Shown: piece after piece, positions 33,565 to 45,825 of the stretch
Layout of the letters: each line of letters begins with the position of its first letter
Numbering within the stretch: position 1 is the stretch's first letter
Origin: Paragonimus skrjabini miyazakii
Taxonomy: Eukaryota; Platyhelminthes; Trematoda; Plagiorchiida; Troglotrematidae
Assembly: GCA_014338405.1 (NCBI GenBank)
Contig: JTDE01001374.1
Location: 27,065 to 91,064, forward strand
Direction of reading: 5' to 3'
Length of the DNA stretch: 64,000 nucleotides
Program-made: the position numbers and the translations under genes
The notes under the pieces: generated by a model
The model's database searches: none
What the model saw: the letters and a program-made list of their open reading frames with translations, nothing else
Told to the model about the DNA's origin: nothing

Positions 33565-33735
33565 TGAATATGAGTGGGAACGCGATTCTGATAACAGCCT
33601 ACCTTCAGAGCGAAACACATGGACTATATACAATTTCCAACAGGAGCGAAACTCAAGTCTAATGTGTTTTTTTCAGAAAAGGCTAGCTGGAAGGTCTCTG
33701 TGAATGCAAAAGCTGTGACAGATAATGCTAGTAGG
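33565..33735 (+). repeat. SINE-like repeat, copy B
   Basis: AACGCGATTCTGATAAC (weak B-box) then CAACAGGAGCGAAACTCAAG, AAAAGGCTAGCTGGAAGG and GCAAAAGCTGTGACAG. Shares the body of the copies at 25145, 29800 and 30698. Lies in intron 7 in the same orientation as the gene. Confidence 0.5.
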
Positions 33736-34048
33736 TGACACTGTGCGCTTGGTTTGCACCAAGGTAAATTTTACTGGCGTGCTGATTTCCGTATGATTAT
33801 CTTCCGTAAGCCACACAGCTCTATGTGTCAGCAGGATGCGAGCCAAGGCAGTGACAGTGACAGTAACCTAACTTTGCTTCTGAGACTTCGAGTAATGTAG
33901 ACCTCATAGTCACCGGTTTGTGAACGTTTCAGGGAGTTGGAGAACTGTTGTATTGTCTATTGAAGACGTATTCATGAAGTTAAGATTCTGAATATTCAAG
34001 TAGATTCATTTTTGGAATCAACGTGCCATTCGTGTTTTCTTTTTAAAG

Positions 34049-34175
34049 GCGACTGGATTCAGTTCCGAGGAACTTGAAGAAGCACTAATGTTGTTACGCG
34101 AACGGAAGTCAAAGGTTACGGGCGGAGACTTAGGATTAGAGTTTATGGAACAAGTGAAAACATCCGAGAAGGAAG
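34049..34175 (+). CDS. RPGRIP1L: RPGRIP1L exon 8
   Basis: Reads ATGFSSEELEEALMLLRERK, SKVTGGDLGLEFMEQVKTSE KE, and leaves G. Matches human [26 protein letters not shown], including the ELxEAL and GDL landmarks. Acceptor TTTTAAAG, donor GTTAGT, phase 0 in and phase 1 out. Confidence 0.9.
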
Positions 34176-36097
34176 GTTAGTTATAGCTTATCATCAAATG
34201 TTATCATCAAATCATGATATGCCACCAAATCTTCTGAAAAAGTAACGGCTTGTTTATACAGATTTTTTTATCGGAAAAGTAAAATGAACATCTTTAAGCC
34301 AGATTGACTTCTGAACAGCAAAACCATCAATATGCTAGCGTAAAGAGTAGATAAGTCATCCAATGCACCTTCAGCCTTCTGAGTGATTAACCTAGGTTTT
34401 CTATACATTCAGGGTGACAAAAATTGAACGATTTACCACTGACAATTCATACTTGTTACCACGGTGAGAGGATCAGTTTCAAAAGTAATCAGTGGTTTTC
34501 ACCGTCCCCTATCAAACCTATAATCCGAAGATCAGTTTTTTTCCTACGCACTGCAGTCCTTTGACAAATACTCGGAAATGGTATCGTTGACCTGTCTGGG
34601 CTCTGGTCAGAGAGACTGTTGACAATAGCGACTGATCAACACAGTGACTTGAATGCTGAAATTTTCTATGTGAACTGTCCGTTTATTAGGGACTTTTGGC
34701 AAAGTCAGTGAAGATCTACAGGATACTCAAGTGTTTGTTCGGAATCTCTTACTGCTCTGATGATTGAAATTCACCATTTTAATACAGAATATTGGCCTCA
34801 CTTTTATGACCAAACATCTATCGTAGTTTCAATTGTCTGCTCCCCATCTAATTACTCATTGCGTTTTTCAGTAGTAAAACTTCAATGTAGACTACTCGTC
34901 ATAATCACAATCATCATCACCATCATCATAGACACCGATACATCGATGTAGTCTACTTATGTGTTGTGAGTAGTGATACTGAAGATGACAGCAGTACAAA
35001 TTAGCGATTTTAGTTGACACATATTATCCACTCTTGGATGGATATTTGCGACGGTAGATTAGGGACCACGCCGGACCATCAACCATTAGTCAGCTTTCAG
35101 ATTACCGATTTTCACTGTTAGTTTTACACAGAGGTTGCCATGACCTTCGTTAATTTTATCATGAAGCGTCAATTAGATGATATGTGCATGCGAATGGCTA
35201 ACTTAACATCACGTCTGTACACAGTGGAAGATGCTTCTATCACAGATACAGGTTTGTGGCTTTCTTAGCGGTGTGTAGTATGGGTTGTTCGACACGTCTG
35301 TCGGGCGAACCAGTCCATAAATTATAAACAACTACTTGCGGCCACTCGTGGACAACATATGCAATCAATATTATGCACGCTTGCTAAACATCACCAAAAT
35401 GACCAAAGAACGGGAGTTTGACACAGAACATCTACTATTTTTGACAAACATTTAGTTAAAAACAATCTAATTTTGTGTGGTACTCATTGGTTTCACTCTG
35501 CGCTCAATTTATTTCAGCACGTTTACTTGATGGCTGTTTCTCATCACTCTTTGTCTGTGTTCTTCTATCAACCTGAAACATGGTTTTCTATGTAGTTCGC
35601 AATACTTAACTATCTACGCTGACTTACCACAACAGCGGTCGTTTATATATACGGCCATACAAGCAAGTGGCTAATAAAACGATAATGTACATTAACCTCT
35701 GTTTATATTCAAATCCGTCATGGACTCCTCCAATGTGGAGTATGGCTTACGGTCATCAATTAACTGGTCGCTGCGTAAAGTGATTACGGTACGTCAGAGC
35801 TCCGGACGTCGCTTGTGGGACAAAAATATGTTAGCCTACTGAGTATTGCCGTACCCACTGGCTATAAATTAGTATAGCCTGTTACGCAAGCTACAACTGA
35901 CTGCAAGTTATCAAAACTTGGTTTTCACAGTCTAAATCACTGACCTATGACTGATATTAACAAATATCTAGCTGACAACTGACTGAAAAATCCACCTCAA
36001 AAGGATAAACTATGTTGCAGCTAAGTGTCGTTGATAAGACTGCTTCCTACATTAAGCATGCGAAACTTTAACCAACCCGTTCGCTATCCTTTGGTAG
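34176..36097 (+). other. RPGRIP1L intron 8
   Basis: 1.9 kb. An RTE tail remnant is visible at 34898-34945 (ATCATCATCACCATCATCAT, then ACATCGATGTA). Nothing else was recognised. Confidence 0.6.
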
Positions 36098-36366
36098 ATC
36101 TGGCAAGACGGCTACAGACCTCTGAGGCCGCTCACGCGGAAACCATTGCTGAGTTGGAGAAAACACGAAAATTGCTCACCGTTCAATATCGTATCAACAA
36201 AGACTATCAGGCTGAAGCTAAAGACTTATCGGAACGGTTAACCCAGGTGAAGTCAGAATCGGAGCAACGTCTAACTGAATATGCAAAACTACTGGACATT
36301 CGCGCTGAACGAGTCCGCAAGCTAGAGACCCAGTTGCGAGATGTCGCATACGGGGTTAAACGCAAG
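36098..36366 (+). CDS. RPGRIP1L: RPGRIP1L exon 9 (most conserved coiled coil)
   Basis: The AT after TTGGTAG completes aspartate with exon 8, then LARRLQTSEAAHAETIAELE, KTRKLLTVQYRINKDYQAEA, and YAKLLDIRAERVRKLETQLR, DVAYGVKRK. Human has [27 protein letters not shown] and [26 protein letters not shown], so this exon alone identifies the gene. It ends the long coiled coil just before the C2N domain. Phase 0 at AAG/GTAACG. Confidence 0.95.
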
Positions 36367-37629
36367 GTAACGTTCACAGTGACCCAACAATTCTGTTTTG
36401 ACATTGACGTGCTAGAGGTAATAACTCACTGCCACGTTCAAATGTTAATAACTTCACAGTAAGTTAGGATATCGTAGGTTGTAAACTGACGTTTCGTTCT
36501 GCATACATACGCGAGTAAGAGAATGTAAATTGCATTATTTTTCGGGACGTCGTGTTTTGTTATATCTTCACATAGTTTAGCTGTGCGGCCTACTTCATTC
36601 TCGTTTCGCAGCTTGGACTGATCGTCTGCAACCAGAAGTGAAATATCATTCGTATTTGTTAAAAGTTTTCCTACAGAGACGATGTCAAGATCGGCAGGGG
36701 ATGTTTAACGTTTGTGAAATGAGGCTGTACTTTATAACTCCTAGACTGCTTTGCAGAATAATCCATTCTAAACGTTAGACTAAAATCTCTTATCGGTCGC
36801 ATTTAGTGGTCGCCACCCGATATACAAACGATGTAATTTTCTGGCAATATTGGTGAAATCAAAGAGGCGATCTCAACAGAAAGTGATAACAAAGCAGCTT
36901 AGCAGTTTAGTACATACGTCTTGACGTTTGAACACTGAACCGTCTCATTTGCTCATTCTGCAAAGTTGACGGTGACACTAAGAATAATCATTAGATAGAT
37001 ACATACGTACATGCACAATGGCATTGAAGCTGACCGGAAGGTAATTTGGCTCGGAACGCCACTGAAATCAATAGAAGAAAGTTCTCTAAATAGAGTGAAA
37101 TTTGACAAAAGTTGTCTCAGTGAAAGAACTGTTTGTGTCTATCGATGTATTGTAAAACCATCCGTCTTAATTTAGATATTCTACAAATTGGTCTTTGAAA
37201 ATCTGTCAAGGTTAATTCGCCATCCAAACCGTTTACAAAGATCTCTGAAATAAACTACTAATACACGGCCTAGGTAAACCAAATCGAGACCGTATTCTTT
37301 TCGTCTTCTTTTTCTTGTCGAACTGTATTTACTTAACTTGTAACAAGCTATTCATTTAAGGAAAACGCTCTAACAGGTCTACTTTAACGCGAGACATACC
37401 TGCCGTGAGTTTTGCCCCATAAGATATGCCTCTAAAAATTCAATTATTGCCCTGCAGAATACTTGGAACTGACTTTTATACGTTAATACTAATCTGTATC
37501 GGATGGTCTAGACAGTGAAATCAGAAGAAAGAGTGCCTCACTCGATTGATTCGCATAGTAAGTCAGTTGCGTTACTATACAAAACACTCCCCTTACCCAA
37601 CTCGCGTAAACCGTATCGATTGAAATTCA

Positions 37630-38283
37630 TCAACATCATAATCATCAATACCATTGATAGTGATACATTAAAAGTTATTACAGGTACGATAAATACGATA
37701 TACAATATAACCATGAGGAAAAAAGTGAACCCCGATAGAGAAAATAGGAAAGGTATGGGGACCTTTCCAATTAAAACAACTACGTCTATGTTCAAAAATT
37801 CACTATAAAAATGCTAATACCTCACAGAAAAACAACCGAGCCCTAAATGAAAGTAATGTCTCATCAGAAAGCCAACTTTCTTGAGACTACTATCATTGCC
37901 TCGTATAATTAAGCGGACTTAATTCATAGACAACTCGGTCGAACAACGGTAACATTCACGCAGTTGAACCGAATTAGCCACCATCTTATCTTATTCAACA
38001 TCGTCAGCCATCAACGCTGTGAGTCACGAGGACCCCCACTTGGAAGACGAATTTGATTTACAGTGGCCAATACCTCGGCAAACGATTTCAATTCTCTACG
38101 CCAGGTCAGTATCTGTCCACCTCGCATCTTAGACCAGTCAGCTGCAGCGTGGGCAAACAGTGTCCAGTGTGGCAGACAACTTGCTGCCCTCCACTGTATG
38201 TATAGTAACCACCTAAGTTTGCGTGAACTTATAGGCTGAACAACAGAACTCGCGTGACGGTGGTCTCGCACCTGCCTACCAAA
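37630..38283 (-). mobile_element. RTE copy, 3' half (interrupted)
   Basis: Plus-strand order: ATCATCAATACCATTGATAG tail, ACCTTTCCAATTAAAACAAC, CAACTCGGTCGAACAACGG, then coding sequence that reads on the minus strand WRRELKSFAEVLATVNQIRL and LPHWTLFAHAAADWSKMRGG. Homology to the copy at 23808 stops near 38283 and resumes near 39195 on the other side of an unrelated block. Confidence 0.75.
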
Positions 38284-38300
38284 TCGAGAACACTAAAACA

Positions 38301-39024
38301 ACGGTGTTCTGAGAGGGACTAATTAATATCATTCTCTTAGAAAACAATAACGATAGCGATGTTTACGGTGTTGCCATTGGGCAACAAATGTCTTGCGTTT
38401 TGATTGGCTCGTTCACTGTTACGTTGCATGAACTTGTTTAAAACTGGCACGCGTTAAAACAACTTGTTTTGCTCACCACCTCTTAAAATTAAATTCGTTG
38501 CAATAGGTAATCGCCGTTCTTGATTGGTTGGCGCTGATCGGTCACAACTCCGTTTGTAGTTTTTCATGATGTTAGTTCCTAGGTTCGTATGCCCAAGGTT
38601 TCCCTGGCCTTATATTAACGCGGATCGGAAGTCGTAGTGAGAAGACGGTGACTCGGCAAACAAACTTTACTTGTTGATTTACTCACCGTTCACAAGCAGA
38701 ATTCAACGCAACAATTGAAGGCGCCAGCAAGTTGGAGGTGAGAAAATCTCAAGCACAACCGCACGACTGCCGCCACAGAGGACGAATATCGACGGAAATT
38801 CCAGTCGACCTTCAGAATTTAAACAAAGGTCAGACTGGTTGGCGGCGTTCTTAACGACGATAGCTGAAACATTATTATCCTAGTGAATGTAGCCTAGAGA
38901 TGGCACGGATTTATTAAACAGCCACGAGTAAGACTGCAATACCTACACCAACACACTAACTTTGATGTTAGTGGTTTGTAATAAATTTACATTCACAAGA
39001 TAATAATGTGAAAGGCACGGTGTT
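38301..39024. mobile_element. LTR-like insertion inside an RTE copy
   Basis: About 0.7 kb of unrelated sequence bounded by a direct ACGGTGTT at 38301 and 39017. On the plus strand it has two GATTGG (CCAAT-type) words near 38403 and 38521, a TTATATTAA word near 38612, and AATAAATTTACATTCACA near its right end. This layout resembles a solo LTR with promoter and polyadenylation signal. The RTE resumes only at about 39195, so the insertion may have been accompanied by rearrangement. Confidence 0.4.
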
Positions 39025-39194
39025 ACTGTTAAGACAACACTCACGTCGCAGAATGTTTAGGATTTTAAGGACGTCGAAAGTGATCTCACTACATTTGTGC
39101 GTGAGTTTTAATCAGCTGAACTTTCTCCAATCAGAAAACCGCTCCAGTCCAATCCCATTGTAGCAGTTACTATCAAACCTAGAATTAAATGCCT

Positions 39195-39640
39195 CTCAAT
39201 GCGAGCGATCAAACGCAGACATCGATAGTTAAATACCTGAAGACGACTGATGTCTCTGAGCACCTAATTTGCAAAGCCGTAAACAGTCCTCACAATTGCT
39301 GTATATACACGAGGCAAAAAGGTACCTCACTGTCGCAAGGAATGTACTAGATTGGTGACTACCACTCTAGTCCTCAAAATATAAGCTCCTATTTCGTTTT
39401 CACTATCCCTGCCGAATTTGCTGCATATCTTTAAATAGCCAAACTTATGAATACGTTTCATAGCCACATTATCTAAAATTAACTGTGCGTAGTCACAGCA
39501 GTCTTGTAGAAATCTATCGTACTTTGTGACTAAAACGCGTTTCGGAATATACACCAGAGCGCGAAATTTCGTCTGGCATTGTAGGTGCTGTTTGAAAACA
39601 GTTGTCATCAGTGTAATCAACTTCAGTCAATTTTCACCTA
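39195..39640 (-). mobile_element. RTE copy, upstream half (interrupted)
   Basis: The minus strand reads LTEVDYTDD (motif C region), LQDCCDYAQLILDN, IHKFGYLKICSKFG and ENEIGAYILRTRVVVTNLVH, corresponding to the DCCDYVGLMLDN and NETEAHISNARAVFANLRH region of the copy at 27838. Together with 37630-38283 it makes one diverged element. Confidence 0.7.
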
Positions 39641-40084
39641 AGCAGATATTTCATATCGGTATTTTGTGTGTGGCGTGAAACAGTTTTCTATTATTTAGTC
39701 CATGACAAAATGAAATAAGAATGATGAAAGTGTTCAGTCCTTAAATTATAGCCTTCCTAGTAATTTAACTATCGAAGAGTTCACTGTAAACCCTAATTTA
39801 ACAAAAGTCTGAGATTTTCCTCTCTTTCTCAGACCTAGTCTTTTACTCGACTGAAATTGACAAAGTGCTCGCTGCTTCTCTTATTCAGATCATCGGGTTA
39901 ATTTTTGCGATAAATTTTACCTTCGGTAAACGTCTAATTTAATCTCTGCACATTTTTACAACTTACTGACCCCAAGTATGTCACTGAATTCACGTGTGGT
40001 TGCGTTGTCCACTTCATTACTGATCGAGTACAAAATATATCGCCTCACCGTATTGCTCTGTCACCACAGCCTTTTCACTTCCGC

Positions 40085-40455
40085 TTGACTGATGAGGACT
40101 GAGCGTTCGGGACGCACAGAGTTGATGGCGGAGTATTTCAGGTTAAGTGGCCGCTAATCGGGCGTAATGTCGTGAATGCCACCGTTATCCAACTGAGCAA
40201 AGCTACAAAGCTGGGAAATCAGGCGTATGAACAATGCCTTACTTTCACCTGTAACTAAGTTGTTTGTTTACAAGTTGTGGGTATCTTAATGTAGAATGTG
40301 TTAGCAAATATATGGTTATTTTTCGTCTTTTGAATATCTTCCTTCCTCCACTTTTTTTTAACTAGAGCTTTTGTTTTCCTCCTGGTTGTTTGGTCATTAA
40401 ATTTCAACGTGAAAAACTGATTTATTGCTGTTTTTGGTGATTATGATGATCCACA
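40085..40455 (+). mobile_element. RTE 3' tail, diverged
   Basis: Plus-strand landmarks are ATGGCGGAGTATTTCAGG, GTAATGTCGTGAATGCCACC, TGCCTTACTTTCACC, TTGTTTACAAGTTGTGGG and TGATTTATTGCTGTTTTTGG, then a short GATTATGATGAT tail. Only the 3' untranslated part and the last codons remain. Confidence 0.65.
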
Positions 40456-40591
40456 TGACTCTCATGATATTGACAGCAGGTGGATGATCCTTCTTTGTTG
40501 AGACCAGCTTTCGTATCCAAACTGCGCCCGCTCAGTTTCATTTAAAAATGCGATCACTTATTGCATGCTCATTAGACTTCTTTATTTGCAG

Positions 40592-40699
40592 AGTACAACG
40601 CAACTGGATGTGGATGTGTGTTCAGAAAATTGCGCTGATGCTGTTCAGTCTACTCCAGGTGCACGAATGGAAGCCGAACCAGGGGAAAATCTTGTTGAG
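40592..40699 (+). CDS. RPGRIP1L: RPGRIP1L exon 10
   Basis: Reads STTQLDVDVCSENCADAVQS, TPGARMEAEPGENLVE. The end matches human LERGENLFE just before C2N; the acidic linker before it is poorly conserved, as in other species. Acceptor TTTGCAG, donor GTTAGT, phase 0 at both ends. Joining to exon 11 gives GENLVE-IHVGQLTLS against human GENLFEIHINKVTFS. Confidence 0.9.
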
Positions 40700-43279
40700 G
40701 TTAGTTGACATGGATGAATGAGGCACGTTATAGCCGCCTAGGTCCAATAAAAGACACTTAATCTCTTAGATTGGGGTAGCCGGATTCTTACAATTTGATG
40801 CTGCAGACGCCAGGGCGGATAGTAGGTGTTAACGGTATAAACGTTGTCTTGGTTCGATTGTTCAAGCTGCCAAAAGAAGACTTCACAAGGGCTGTAGTGC
40901 CATACTATTGAAGTGTGTCTGACAATAGTTCTTAACCCTGGTTGATAAGTTCACGGACTACGATCTCTTCCATGGTTTTGCTGGACTGCTTATGTCTGGC
41001 TTTGCTTCGTGATTATCAAAGCATGTAACCGTAATGGCCACAGCGTACGAAATACTAACTCAAACTTTACGTGGCCCGATAAGGGAAATCACAAGATGGC
41101 TTAGGTTCGAGAAAAGTTCACTTACATGTTCTCCTGTTCTGAGGAAACCGTTGGGTGGCCCAAGTTGAACGGTGGTCTCAATATAAATTAATGAACAAAA
41201 ACGGGCTGAAATAGTCAGTTCCAGTCCATGCCACATTGACATCTGTGGTCTGCCAGAAGGTCCATTTTTCAGATGCTAAATGGTCTAATGGAAGGTTATT
41301 CGAATTAGTAATGGCACTGTGAATAAAACAGTCAGTTTGATACGTCATCGTATGGTGTTATTTGTTTGAATGTGCAGCCGCACCACTGTCCCTGCTAGGT
41401 CAAAGCAAAAACCATAGGGGGAGTAAATTGTATTGTTTTTAGTGAATAAGCATATATCACGGTCACTGACAGTAATTTCATTGTGATAACTTGGGTTGCA
41501 GCTAGGGAGAATGAGAGGCTAATTTTTAAGATGGAAGAACGATAGTTCACCTGAGTACGAGAAATAACGGAATTGACAGCCTTACAAAGAATGCAAATAC
41601 TGAGGATTCAGTAGCTGTAAACGAACGCATGACATTTGATGTAAACTGATAGCAAGCGTTATCGAACGCTGATGTTTGTCTGTATCTCGTCCAACGTGCA
41701 AGGTTCATTGTATCGATATACAGCATGATTTTCTATAACGTTTCACCAGTACAATCTCCGTCAAGATAACAAGTTGAGAAATGGCCGTACATGACTTAGG
41801 TAAAATCAACCTTCTGCACTTTTGTCATAAGACCTTAATTGATTGTGCAAAGCACCTCTTATGCATGATTAATCAATCTGCCTCACTGTTCTGTCCTCCA
41901 ATTTGGCGGTCAACCTTGTGTCACACGACTTTCACATGGTAGTTGTTTCAACAGTGTGTAATCAACATCAACATCCTCCTCATCATCATCATACAAGCCA
42001 TTAGCCTGAGCAAAAGGTGCTGTGGCTCGGGCCGCAGCACTCTTCAGCAGTGGCGTAGAGTATCCTAGATGTTTGAAAATTATCAAAAGAAGATTAAACG
42101 GTAGATATAGAAATGGTATACATACAGGTACGCCATTGACTGCGACACATCGCCATCTCGGAAAGCGTCTCTAACCAGTGGTTTGAGTGATCACAAGGAC
42201 CCCAGTCAGGCAGGCGACACCCACTCTGCTCAGTGGGGCAGTCAGGGTCTACATATTTCGTGATCATGTTATTGCCTGACCACCACGCGGTTTTACGCAA
42301 CTGTTGGCTGCCTCAACATATAATGCCCGATACGGTAAACGATTAGATGACATACGGAGTACGTGACCCAACCATCGCAAGTTGTGCAACGTGAGTAGTT
42401 GATCAATTGATCGCGCATCCCGAGCGTTCCGGAATATGCATAGGCAAACGGCCGTTTTGTACACGCGATCAGTCCACTTAATGTGGGCTAAATGACGCAG
42501 ATAACGGTTGTCAAACACGGCACGTCTGTTAATATGTTCCTTGCGAACAGGCTACGTTTCCGAACTATACAGTAAAATGGAACGCACACAGGCATTATAT
42601 ACTTTTTCTTTCAGCGACAGCCGAACGTCTTTTCAACGCCACAGATGACGCAGTTTGGTAAACGCAACTCGTGTCTTTGCTATCCGCGAGGATAACTCAC
42701 CAGCAATATTACAGTCTGACGAGATAGTTCTACCCAAGTATGTGAAACTGTCTACAGTCTCAAGCGAATTGCCTACAGTGAGGAGAAATTAGGAATTGGA
42801 GTGTCCTAATCTTGAAGCAGCACTTTGTGGGTGCAAAGTGCATTCCATACAAACCAGCCTGGCCAGCAATTCGTTTATCAGCTGTTCATCGATTTTTGTC
42901 TCAAATCGAACGGGTTGATCACAGGCTTGCATCAACCAGACAACGGGCCACCGTAACACAGGAAATCAGTGGAGCCACTTCCGTTGTCACTTCAGTGGTT
43001 AAAAACCTATGATGGTGTAATCTGCGTGGTCGACGTTACGCTCTGCAGGATCTGTCGGAACCACTATTGCGTATATATATATTCGTCTAATATATCCAAG
43101 TCTACACAGGTAGTATAGTGTAAAATTCGATGTCGTTATTGAATGATTTTATAATATGACCTGAACTTGCGCTCATTGCAATGATAGCCTAGCTCTCAAG
43201 TTATCTGCCACTGATATCTCATATCTGTTTCGTCATTTCAAAATTTATTTAGATACACTGTTTTTTCGTGTACCTTTAG
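40700..43279 (+). other. RPGRIP1L intron 10
   Basis: 2.6 kb. Holds an RTE-like copy of a second subfamily (41965-42960 minus) and a GTATATATATATT microsatellite near 43070. The first 1.2 kb shows nothing recognisable. Confidence 0.6.
41965..42960 (-). mobile_element. RTE-like element, second subfamily
   Basis: The minus strand reads FDNRYLRHLAHIKWTDRV, LRWLGHVLRMSSNRLPYRAL and KPRGGQAIT, plus upstream fragments corresponding to VYNACVRSILLYSSET. The protein and the 3' region (CCGCAGCACTCTTCAGCAG) differ clearly from the other RTE copies here, but the CATCATCATCAT tail near 41985 is the same kind. 5'-truncated and interrupted. Confidence 0.7.
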
Positions 43280-43519
43280 ATACATGTTGGCCAATTGACC
43301 CTGTCATCAACGGTAACAGAACAGTTACTCTCTTCGAAACGAGAAGCGTTGGACCAACAGGGCGTGCCTGCGGACTATTTGAAATTGTTTTTAACATGGG
43401 ATTTCTACGATTTTGAAACCCAATCGACCGCGATCGTTAATGGCAGTGGGGTAGATTTTGACCTAACTGTTCAATATCCCGTCAAGATAGACGACTTCTT
43501 TCTGGAATATTTGCACAAA
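43280..43519 (+). CDS. RPGRIP1L: RPGRIP1L exon 11, first C2 domain
   Basis: Reads IHVGQLTLSSTVTEQLL, then LKLFLTWDFYDFETQSTAIV, GVDFDLTVQYPVKIDDFFLE YLHK. Human C2N has [40 protein letters not shown]. The YDFE.Q and D.F..Y landmarks are kept. The domain is a type II C2 fold and, as in the family, lacks an obvious set of calcium-binding aspartates. 80 codons, phase 0 at both ends; acceptor CTTTAG, donor GTAAGG. Confidence 0.95.
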
Positions 43520-45139
43520 GTAAGGTCAAACTTATAGTTTGTGTTAATGTAAACTGATCTCATCTACTGGATCAATCACTTATTCGTTATAGTCCCGTAA
43601 ATATGTCCATCAGCTACCATGTACACGGCTAACAACATCCGTTTAGGAAGTAACCTTTCACAGTGACCCAAGGCACTGAACGACTGCATACAGGAAAGCA
43701 CAAATAGTTCACTGTGAGCCACTTTTGGTTTCATTCACATTCCTTGCATCTGGTACAGATCTGAATGAGTATGATCGGGGGCTCGCAAGTAGAGGCCTTT
43801 ATAGTTCGGTTGGCTCAGACTGGTTAAACAACTAGTAGGTTAACGTGAAATTCAGAATTACCACGAACCACAACTTTGTTCAACAGAAAATGCTTTTGTG
43901 AACGCATTCATTGGGGGGCACCATGGCCATATCAATCAGAAGAACAACGTCGATTTGTACTTTCATGCTTCATGTTTGAAAGGACGACAGCGGCAAAACG
44001 TATGAAACATTCGGATGCTCGTCCGGAGACCACTCTTCTAGTAGTCTTGGTTTAGGATCGTATCTTCTCATATCCAAGTGTCCATACTGCAAAATAAAAG
44101 AGTTATTTGGATTACTTCGTTGTAGCTCAACGTACATCTAAATGGTACACTATGTTATCGGAACTAGGAAGGCAAAGTAGCAAAGAGAAAAACGCAAGCG
44201 TTTAGTCTGCATTTTATGCTGGGCAGATCACTGAAAGATCTGCACACTGTTTTGTTTTTGGCTTCCCCCTATGACCTCGCGCAGAAATGTTGAGAGTTGA
44301 AAGTATCGAATACGTGGGGTCGTGGTAAATAAGCTCATCTGTTTGCGACATTCATGGAATGAGGCAAACGTTCTAGGTTGTCGTAACCGCTCTGTGGAAC
44401 TGTCTATGAAAAGTGACATTCGCAAAAATACCACACACAGTCTGATCATTTTACCCGGCCGAACTAGGCAAAATGATGTTCACAGGCGACCACGGATCAA
44501 TGAACTACATACAATCACTATTCGGGAAAAGCCTCAGATGAGTACTGCTCAGCTGGTTCCATTGCATGAATGTTGATGAAGTTCATTATTATACCGTCGA
44601 TCACGCATATGACAAAGTAATCCACCTATCATCACTGCCATTTCATGAGCTCACTAATGTCACTCCTCAGTCTTTATGTGTGACACATTCCACACATCAG
44701 CAAATAACTGACTAGCAAAATATGCGATTATCTTGTCCATACCTAGTGAACGGCTCTTTTCTGATAAGTGGCAAATTATGTGCACAAGCTGAAATACGTT
44801 CCCAATTTATATAATGTTCACTGAGATCAACAGGTTCACGTGTCCACAGTCAAAGACTGTATGATGAAAATGTGCTAAATAGGTTTTATTGTGTCACCAT
44901 ATTAGACTCCCCCACCCACACGAAGTTTGGCGACACATTACTTGTGTAGGGACACTACATATGTTTGTGTTATTTCAACATCCAGTTACGCTGATGACTG
45001 TGATGTGTAACTGAATGACAGCTTTCTGTGCCGCATTTTCTCCGTTATAAGGGCTTCATTTGTTAAAGTCCATGACATTTGTGTCGTTGGTTCTAGCTGA
45101 CGAATGCCAATTTATGTAGAGATTTGTGGTTCCGTTCAG
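43520..45139 (+). other. RPGRIP1L intron 11
   Basis: 1.6 kb, phase 0. No repeat or exon recognised. Confidence 0.6.
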
Positions 45140-45236
45140 GGTCGTTGTGTGATTGAACTGCACCAAAACCTGGATGGTCGATACCGGACGATCGCCGCTG
45201 GATACTTGGATCTATCTTCACTGCTACAAATTCCGG
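45140..45236 (+). CDS. RPGRIP1L: RPGRIP1L exon 12, first C2 domain
   Basis: Reads GRCVIELHQNLDGRYRTIAA, GYLDLSSLLQIP, and leaves G. Aligns with human [31 protein letters not shown]: the EL/VHQ, Y.TIAA and LL landmarks are shared. Middle strands of C2N. Acceptor TTCAG, donor GTAAGT, phase 0 in and phase 1 out. Confidence 0.93.
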
Positions 45237-45825
45237 GTAAGTGTTCTGTTTTCACTGTCATGCGCATCTAGAATACTCAAAGGATTGTGTATTGAACTCA
45301 GTATGCTTTATGGATGAGTTGAATTGTGAAGATTTTTTGTAGGTGGATAATACGGCCTCATTTAAAATGACTGCAATTCGTTGAGAAGTGACCAAATTTC
45401 ATTAGTCTTTTGGAATAGGGGACTTTTCTGAGTCCCATACCACTTCTAATAACTTATCTCCAGACAGTGAATGAGTGTCACATCCAACATTCAGGTGTAT
45501 CTGTTGGTTTCCACATGCGGGCGAGCACGGTAGGAAAAACTTCAGGTTCCGCAACTTCCTTCCAACAGGCGCAAGGTCGTTTGTGCTTTTGGGCCATGGC
45601 TGTAATATTTGCTGACAGACTTAATTCGTTTACCATCAGGGTTCTTACGTCTCGTCTGCATACAGATTCCAATGATCTCGTTTCACTAGCGTAGGAGCCA
45701 GAGCAATTTTCATGCTATGTATCACTTTTCGGTCATTGACTTTGAACATTAAGTTTATCTACGCCTCACAGTCAGACACGTTATGTGGAGTTTCTACATC
45801 TACCTACCACTCTTAAACTCGCCAC

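Larger units (their letters stand above)
36367..40591 (+). other. RPGRIP1L intron 9
   Basis: 4.2 kb. Contains one RTE copy split by an LTR-like insertion (37630-39640) and a plus-strand RTE tail (40085-40455). The stretch 36370-37620 shows nothing I can name. Confidence 0.6.

Noticed and set aside
34898..34945. ATC-rich run as an independent microsatellite or CRISPR-like array
   Set aside because: The flanking ACATCGATGTA sequence shows it is a remnant of an RTE tail; no array of repeats and unique spacers exists in the window.
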